DNA of 11,136 bases from contig JAGVKR010000641.1 in the NCBI GenBank assembly GCA_020050375.1, forward strand, positions 1-11,136. The letters run 5' to 3'. The position numbers and the translations under genes are program-made. Below are positions 7,434 through 11,136 of the stretch, in pieces. The stretch's first letter is position 1. The number at the start of each line of letters is the position of its first letter. A model generated the notes under the pieces. It ran no database searches. It was not told the origin of the DNA and saw only the letters and a program-made list of their open reading frames with translations. This stretch comes from Planctomycetales bacterium. GTDB taxonomy: Bacteria > Planctomycetota > Planctomycetia > Planctomycetales > Planctomycetaceae.

Positions 7434-7438
7434 GGGGA
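7434..7438 (+). promoter_or_regulatory. Shine-Dalgarno for the 71-residue membrane protein
   Basis: GGGGA lies seven bases before the ATG at 7446 and is the main support for translation of this small gene besides its membrane pattern. Confidence 0.5.
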
Positions 7439-7445
7439 TGTCAAA

Positions 7446-7661
7446 ATGTGGAGTGATCTGTTTCTCGCCGCCGCTGAGGGACCTCTACCCCGCATCTGGT
7501 TTGCCGTGCCGCTGATTGTTGTGATCAGCCTCGTCTATAGCGCCAGTCGATACGAAGCGCCCGACAGGATCCTGCGCCGGGCCGGCCGACTGTCGCTGAC
7601 AATTGGCGGCTTCATGCTCGGCGTTCTGGCCCTGCTGGTGGCCTTGTCGCACGGCCTTTAG
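7446..7661 (+). CDS. Small two-helix membrane protein of unknown function
   Basis: The 71-residue product has two hydrophobic helices, about 17-34 (IWFAVPLIVVISLVYSAS) and about 50-68 (LTIGGFMLGVLALLVALS), joined by a basic loop (RYEAPDRILRRAGR). That places the loop in the cytoplasm and both ends outside. It has a good ribosome-binding site and lies 71 bp after the DUF6677-like gene on the same strand, which suggests one operon. The SASRYE stretch at the end of helix 1 looks like a conserved motif in small planctomycete membrane proteins, from memory. No enzymatic motif is present. It might be a subunit or partner of the DUF6677-like protein; that is inference from position only. Confidence 0.7.
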   Translation: MWSDLFLAAAEGPLPRIWFAVPLIVVISLVYSASRYEAPDRILRRAGRLSLTIGGFMLGVLALLVALSHGL

Positions 7662-7690
7662 CCGGCAGGTAAGCAGGCAATCGCGAGCGC

Positions 7691-7733
7691 AGTCGTAGCA
7701 TCGCACGGTGTCCGGTGATGCCTCGCTACGACT
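7691..7733 (+). repeat. Bulged hairpin downstream of the small membrane gene
   Basis: AGTCGTAG at 7691-7698 pairs with CTACGACT at 7726-7733. Inside, CATC (7699-7702) pairs with GATG (7717-7720) after a five-base bulge on one side. It begins 30 bp after the stop of the 71-residue gene. There is no T-run after it, so a classical intrinsic terminator is not supported; a dispersed repeat or an RNA 3' structure is more likely. Confidence 0.4.
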
Positions 7734-7803
7734 CCCCGATACGAATGTCCCCGATTCTTCGAATGTTTCCAGATCCGGTACAGCCGGTCGACACGGGATT
7801 CCT

Positions 7804-7828
7804 TGTTCCCAAACTCTGTTTGGGAACA
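7804..7828. repeat. Perfect 11-bp-arm palindrome (REP-like)
   Basis: TGTTCCCAAAC (7804-7814) and GTTTGGGAACA (7818-7828) are exact reverse complements around a TCT loop. Elements of the type 'TTGTTCCCAA...TTGGGAACA' are, from memory, frequent in intergenic DNA of planctomycetes and several other phyla, so I infer a dispersed palindromic repeat. No T-run follows. Confidence 0.65.
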
Positions 7829-8008
7829 CCTCGTCCGCCGCTCCGCTGCGCACCCGCCGCCGCTCGACCGATCGCTCACCGGAGGTCGTGTGCTCCTGAC
7901 TCGAATGTCGACGTAAGATGGATTGCGCGAGCGAATTTGCGGATACTAATGGATGGTACTGTTCGGCAAGATGCCGGACAGACGATTTCGGAGTTTCTCC
8001 GTCACCAC

Positions 8009-8013
8009 GGGAG
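8009..8013 (+). promoter_or_regulatory. Shine-Dalgarno that selects the start at 8022
   Basis: GGGAG lies eight bases before ATG at 8022, which is directly followed by a signal peptide. It favours 8022 over the in-frame ATG at 7953. Confidence 0.6.
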
Positions 8014-8021
8014 TTGGAAGA

Positions 8022-10472
8022 ATGCGTGCGCCTGCTGTCGTTGTTCTGTGGCTGGCATTTGCCGCGACAGTGGCCGCTTCGGCTCTTGCCGACGACAAGA
8101 TTGATTTCGCCCGCGACATCCGGCCGATTCTGTCGGAGACCTGCTTTCTGTGTCACGGGCCTGATCCGGAGAATCGCAAAGCCGAGTTGCGTCTCGACAC
8201 GAAAGCCGGTGCGTTAGGGCCGCATCCGTCGGGCGGCATTCCATTCGTGCCCGGACGGCCAAATGAGAGCGAAGCTTACCTGCGAATGACGAGCGACGAT
8301 CCGGCATTGCGGATGCCCCCCGCAAAATCGGGAAAGAAACTGACCGACCGGCAGATCGAGCTCGTCCGCCGCTGGATCGAGCAAGGGGCAAGATGGTCGA
8401 CGCACTGGGCCTTCGAGAAGCCGACGCGGCCGGCTGTTCCCGCCGTTGAAATGGCGACACGGGTGCGAAATCCTATCGACAACTTCGTCCTCGCCCGTTT
8501 GGCGCGGGAAGGCATGAGCTTCTCGCCCGAGGCCGATCGCCCGACGCTGATCCGCCGGCTGAGTCTCGATCTGATCGGTTTGCCACCCACGATTGCCGAG
8601 GTCGACGTGTTCATCGCCGACGCAAGCCCCCAGGCCTACGAGAACCTGGTCGATCGTCTGCTCGCATCGCCGCATTATGGCGAACGCTGGGGAAGACTCT
8701 GGCTCGACGCGGCCCGCTACGCCGATTCAGACGGCTATGAGAAAGACAAGCCGCGCTTCGCCTGGGCCTACCGCGACTGGGTGGTCGGTGCGCTCAACCG
8801 CGATCTCCCTTACGATCAGTTTCTGATCGAGCAGATTGCGGGCGACCTGCTTCCCCAGCCGACCCAGGATCAGCTAGTCGCCACCGGCTTCCTGCGGAAC
8901 TCGATGATCAACGAAGAGGGAGGGGTCGATCCGGAGCAGTTTCGGATGGAGGCCATGTTCGACCGCATGGACGCCGTCGGCAAGGGGATTCTTGGCCTGA
9001 CGATTCAGTGTGCCCAGTGCCACACGCACAAATACGACCCGATCACGCACGAAGATTACTACCGGATGTTCGCCTTTCTCAACAATTCACACGAGGCCAA
9101 CGTTGCGGTCTACGCGCCGAGCGATCTGCTGCGGCGAGCCGACGTTCTCAGGCAGATTCAGGAGATCGATGCCGACTTGCAGCACCGGCACGCCGACTGG
9201 CTTCAGCGGATGGCCGCGTGGGAAGAATCGGTGCGGACCAATCAACCCGAATGGACGATCATCCAGTCCGCCGAGGACGACACGTCGGGGGGGCAGAAAA
9301 TCTATCGCCTGAAGGATGGCTCCTACTTGTGCCAGGGGTACGCCCCGACGAGGCACACGGTGACTGTGAGCGCGACGACCGCAATCCAGAACATCACCGC
9401 GATCCGGCTCGAACAGCTCAACGATCCGAACCTTCCGCTCGGCGGACCGGGCCGGTCGATCCATGGAACGGCAGCGCTCACCGAGTTCAAAGCGAAGGTT
9501 TCTCCGGTCGGCAAGCCCGATCAGTCGGTGGCGGTCAAGTTCGTCCGGGCTACGGCAGACGTCAATCCCCCCGAGAAACCACTCGATCCGATTTTCGACG
9601 ACAAGAGTGGCAAGGCACGCGTCACCGGCCCGGTCGAATACGCCATCGACGACAAGAACGAAACCGCCTGGACGATCGACGCCGGCCCCGGCCGGCGCAA
9701 CAAGCCGCGGAAGGCGGTCTTTCAGTTGGAGACACCAGTTTCGTTCCCGGAAGGGACAGTGATCGAAGTCCAACTGGTACAGAATCACGGCGGCTGGAAC
9801 AGCGACGACAATCAGAATCACAACCTTGGCCGCTTCCGCCTCGCGGTGACGAATGCCGCCGAAGTCGTCGCCGACCCGCTGCCTGCCGATGTGCGTTCGA
9901 CGCTTGCTGTTCCGATGATGGAACGCACCCCCGCTCAGATCGCCGTCGTCTTCAGTTACTGGCGGACGACCGTTCCCGAGTGGCAGGAGGCGAACGCACA
10001 GATCGAGCAATTGTGGCAGGAGCACCCCGAGAACTCTTCGCAACTCGTGCTGAGCGAGCGCGGCGAAGCCCGATCCACGTTCATGCTGGCCCGCGGTGAT
10101 TTCCTCAAACCGACGACCGAGGTGTCGCCGGGCGTCCCGGAGTTTCTGCATCCGTTTCCGAAGGAGGCCCCCGCAAACCGGCTTGGATTCGCCCGGTGGC
10201 TGACCGATCGAAATTCACCCACAACGGCCCGATCGATGGTGAACCGGATCTGGCAAACGTGCTTTGGAACGGGACTCGTCAGCACGAGCGAAGATCTGGG
10301 CTCGCAAAGCGAAACCCCGTCGCATCCTGAATTGCTCGACTGGCTTGCCGTCGAATTCATGGAACCGACCGTGTCTCCCCCCCTTAGGAAGGGGGGGGCG
10401 GGGGGTCGCTTGAATCGACCGAGCAGCGCACAACTACCGGCAACGCTACCCCCCCCTACCCCCCCTTCCTAA
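8022..10472 (+). CDS. Exported Planctomycete cytochrome (PSCyt1)-DUF1549-DUF1553 protein, N-terminal part up to the frameshift
   Basis: From ATG 8022 this is 816 codons. Residues 1-23 form a signal peptide (VVVLWLAFAATVAASALA). A Planctomycete cytochrome C domain follows, with the heme motif CFLCH at 41-45 and the typical FARDIRPILSETC lead-in. The DUF1549 (PSCyt2) domain spans about 150-360, with RRLSLDLIGLPPT, ERWGRLWLDAARYADSDGY and the second heme-type motif CAQCH at 330-334, followed by HKYDPI. Residues about 410-630 are a beta-rich domain ending near LVQNHGGWNSDDNQNHNLG. DUF1553 (PSD1) starts near 718 (RLGFARWLTDRNSPTTARSMVNRIW). After WLAVEFMEP the reading enters a palindromic element and stops at TAA 10470-10472. 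The function is unproven; an extracytoplasmic heme protein, often encoded next to a DUF1501 protein, is the usual setting. That partner would lie past the right edge. Confidence 0.88.
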   Translation: MRAPAVVVLWLAFAATVAASALADDKIDFARDIRPILSETCFLCHGPDPENRKAELRLDTKAGALGPHPSGGIPFVPGRPNESEAYLRMTSDDPALRMPPAKSGKKLTDRQIELVRRWIEQGARWSTHWAFEKPTRPAVPAVEMATRVRNPIDNFVLARLAREGMSFSPEADRPTLIRRLSLDLIGLPPTIAEVDVFIADASPQAYENLVDRLLASPHYGERWGRLWLDAARYADSDGYEKDKPRFAWAYRDWVVGALNRDLPYDQFLIEQIAGDLLPQPTQDQLVATGFLRNSMINEEGGVDPEQFRMEAMFDRMDAVGKGILGLTIQCAQCHTHKYDPITHEDYYRMFAFLNNSHEANVAVYAPSDLLRRADVLRQIQEIDADLQHRHADWLQRMAAWEESVRTNQPEWTIIQSAEDDTSGGQKIYRLKDGSYLCQGYAPTRHTVTVSATTAIQNITAIRLEQLNDPNLPLGGPGRSIHGTAALTEFKAKVSPVGKPDQSVAVKFVRATADVNPPEKPLDPIFDDKSGKARVTGPVEYAIDDKNETAWTIDAGPGRRNKPRKAVFQLETPVSFPEGTVIEVQLVQNHGGWNSDDNQNHNLGRFRLAVTNAAEVVADPLPADVRSTLAVPMMERTPAQIAVVFSYWRTTVPEWQEANAQIEQLWQEHPENSSQLVLSERGEARSTFMLARGDFLKPTTEVSPGVPEFLHPFPKEAPANRLGFARWLTDRNSPTTARSMVNRIWQTCFGTGLVSTSEDLGSQSETPSHPELLDWLAVEFMEPTVSPPLRKGGAGGRLNRPSSAQLPATLPPPTPPS

Positions 10473-10482
10473 GGGGGGGAGA
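10374..10482. repeat. Palindromic element with 24-bp perfect arms inserted in the DUF1553 coding region
   Basis: A 24-bp sequence at 10374-10397 (TCT, seven C, TTAGGAA, seven G) is repeated as an exact reverse complement at 10459-10482. Further G/C runs (six G at 10400-10405, eight C at 10449-10456) extend the pairing imperfectly. The spacer is about 61 bp. The unit of about 109 bp lies exactly where the family sequence breaks, between WLAVEFMEP and WSLKHLHRLIVLSATYRQSS. I see no certain target duplication. It looks like a non-autonomous dispersed repeat of the type common in planctomycete genomes (from memory). Confidence 0.82.
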
Positions 10483-11136
10483 GAGCGGCGAATGGAGCCT
10501 CAAGCACTTGCATCGGCTGATCGTCTTGTCGGCCACATATCGTCAGTCGTCGAAGGTTTCACCCGAGCTGTACGCGCGCGATCCGTACAACCGATTGCTG
10601 GGGCGTGGGGCGCGGGTCCGCGTCGATGCCGAGCTGGTTCGCGACATCGCACTCTCAGCGAGCGGCTTACTCGACCCACGAATGGGGGGGCCCAGCGTGC
10701 ATCCGCCGGCGCCGGCGTTCCTGTTTCAGCCCCCGACCAGTTATGGCCCGAAAACCTGGAAGGAAGACACCGACGGCAACCGCTATCGGCGATCGCTGTA
10801 CACGTTTCGCTTCCGTTCCGTGCCCTACCCGCCACTGCAAAATTTCGACGCGCCGAACGGCGACTTCTCCTGCGTCCGCCGTTCCCGCTCGAACACCCCC
10901 TTGCAGGCCCTGACGACGCTCAACGAACCAGTGTTTCTGGAATGCGCCCGAGCGCTGGCCGATAAGACGCTGCGCGAGGGAGGTTCGACCGACCGCGATC
11001 GCATCGGTTTTGCGTTTCGCCGTTGCCTGTCGCGTCCGCCAACGTCGAAAGAATCCACAGCACTGCTCGCCCTGCTGGAGAAGCAAACACGACGCTACGG
11101 CGAGGGGCACGAAAATCCCTGGGAATTCGCAGCCGC
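10388..11136 (+). CDS. C-terminal part of the DUF1553 (PSD1) domain in the -1 frame, partial at right edge
   Basis: In the frame one base back relative to the upstream part, the sequence is open from 10388, just after an in-frame TAG at 10385-10387, to the window end. From 10493 it reads WSLKHLHRLIVLSATYRQSS, the standard continuation of DUF1553, then YARDPYNRLLGRGARVRVDAELVRD, LYTFRFRSVPYPPLQNFDAPNG and RSNTPLQALTTLNEP, all family-typical. It therefore belongs to the gene beginning at 8022 and is not a gene of its own; there is no start codon or ribosome-binding site that would make it one. Both frames are open between 10388 and 10469, so one extra base in that stretch, for instance in the run of eight G at 10391-10398, would restore a single protein with an insertion of about 35 residues (…LRGGESGEWSLKH). 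Either the gene is disrupted or the base count in a homopolymer is off by one. The 3' end lies outside the window. Confidence 0.85.

Larger units (their letters stand above)
7662..8021. other. Intergenic region with two hairpin repeats, no gene seen
   Basis: These 360 bases between the small membrane gene and the cytochrome/DUF1549 gene hold a bulged hairpin at 7691-7733 and a perfect palindrome at 7804-7828. The frames that are open here have no domain-like translation. The frame of the downstream gene is open back to 7953, but that extra stretch (23 residues, Arg-rich) precedes a good signal peptide and ribosome-binding site, so it is most likely leader sequence. The promoter of the downstream gene is probably between 7830 and 8010, but I cannot identify it with confidence. 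Confidence 0.6.

Noticed and set aside
7804..7828. Intrinsic terminator
   Set aside because: The stem is good but no T-run follows on either strand, and it lies 140 bp past the preceding stop.
7923..7949. TTGCGC and TACTAA as a possible promoter for the gene at 8022
   Set aside because: The spacing is only 15 bases and both boxes are weak matches; such pairs occur by chance.
9087..10151. 354-codon open frame on the minus strand, and a 363-codon plus-strand frame at 9008-10099
   Set aside because: Both overlap the middle of the DUF1549/DUF1553 gene in other frames; neither shows domain motifs.
10492..10965. 157-codon plus-strand open frame starting right after the palindromic element
   Set aside because: Its translation is Arg/Ala-rich and meaningless, while the frame beginning TGG at 10493 continues DUF1553 exactly.

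Overview
The window looks like a chromosomal segment of a planctomycete (Planctomycetota) with GC-rich DNA. The strongest evidence is the plus-strand gene from 8022. It encodes a secreted protein with a Planctomycete-type cytochrome domain (CxxCH), a DUF1549/PSCyt2 domain with the typical CAQCH signature, and a DUF1553/PSD1 domain. The DUF6677-like membrane protein and the high density of palindromic repeats between and inside genes fit the same phylum. I cannot place it at genus level by eye.

Layout. From 6158 down to the left edge, six genes are read on the minus strand. They are a zinc-ribbon, single-pass membrane protein (6158-5454); an exported CocE/S15-family serine hydrolase with an in-frame amber codon (5339-3660); an exported creatininase-family protein (3580-2732); a FabZ/FabA-like hotdog dehydratase (2619-2116); the tRNA m7G46 methyltransferase TrmB (1901-1245); and a four-helix membrane protein with an internal duplication that runs off the window (1203-1). 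From 6508 to the right edge, genes are read on the plus strand: a DUF6677-like membrane protein, a 71-residue two-helix membrane protein, and the large cytochrome/DUF1549/DUF1553 protein, which continues beyond the window. A 349-bp gene-free region (6159-6507) separates the two divergent groups.

Two genes appear interrupted. The CocE-like gene has TAG at codon 63, while both flanking parts are conserved and the Ser-Asp-His triad is complete after the stop. The DUF1553 part of the large gene contains a palindromic element of about 109 bp (10374-10482). It moves the reading frame by one base and supplies a stop codon, yet the rest of the domain continues intact in the other frame. Long G and C runs in the element make a homopolymer indel, or slippage, a serious alternative to true gene death.

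Functional picture. The window mixes housekeeping genes (trmB, the FabZ-like dehydratase) with exported hydrolases and lineage-specific membrane or secreted proteins of unknown role. I see no tRNA, rRNA, CRISPR array, transposase, integrase or phage gene, and no convincing new multi-gene system. The most notable signals are the repeat elements, the element-in-gene event, the nonsense codon, the substituted metal ligands in the creatininase-like protein, and the duplicated hairpin architecture of the leftmost membrane protein.
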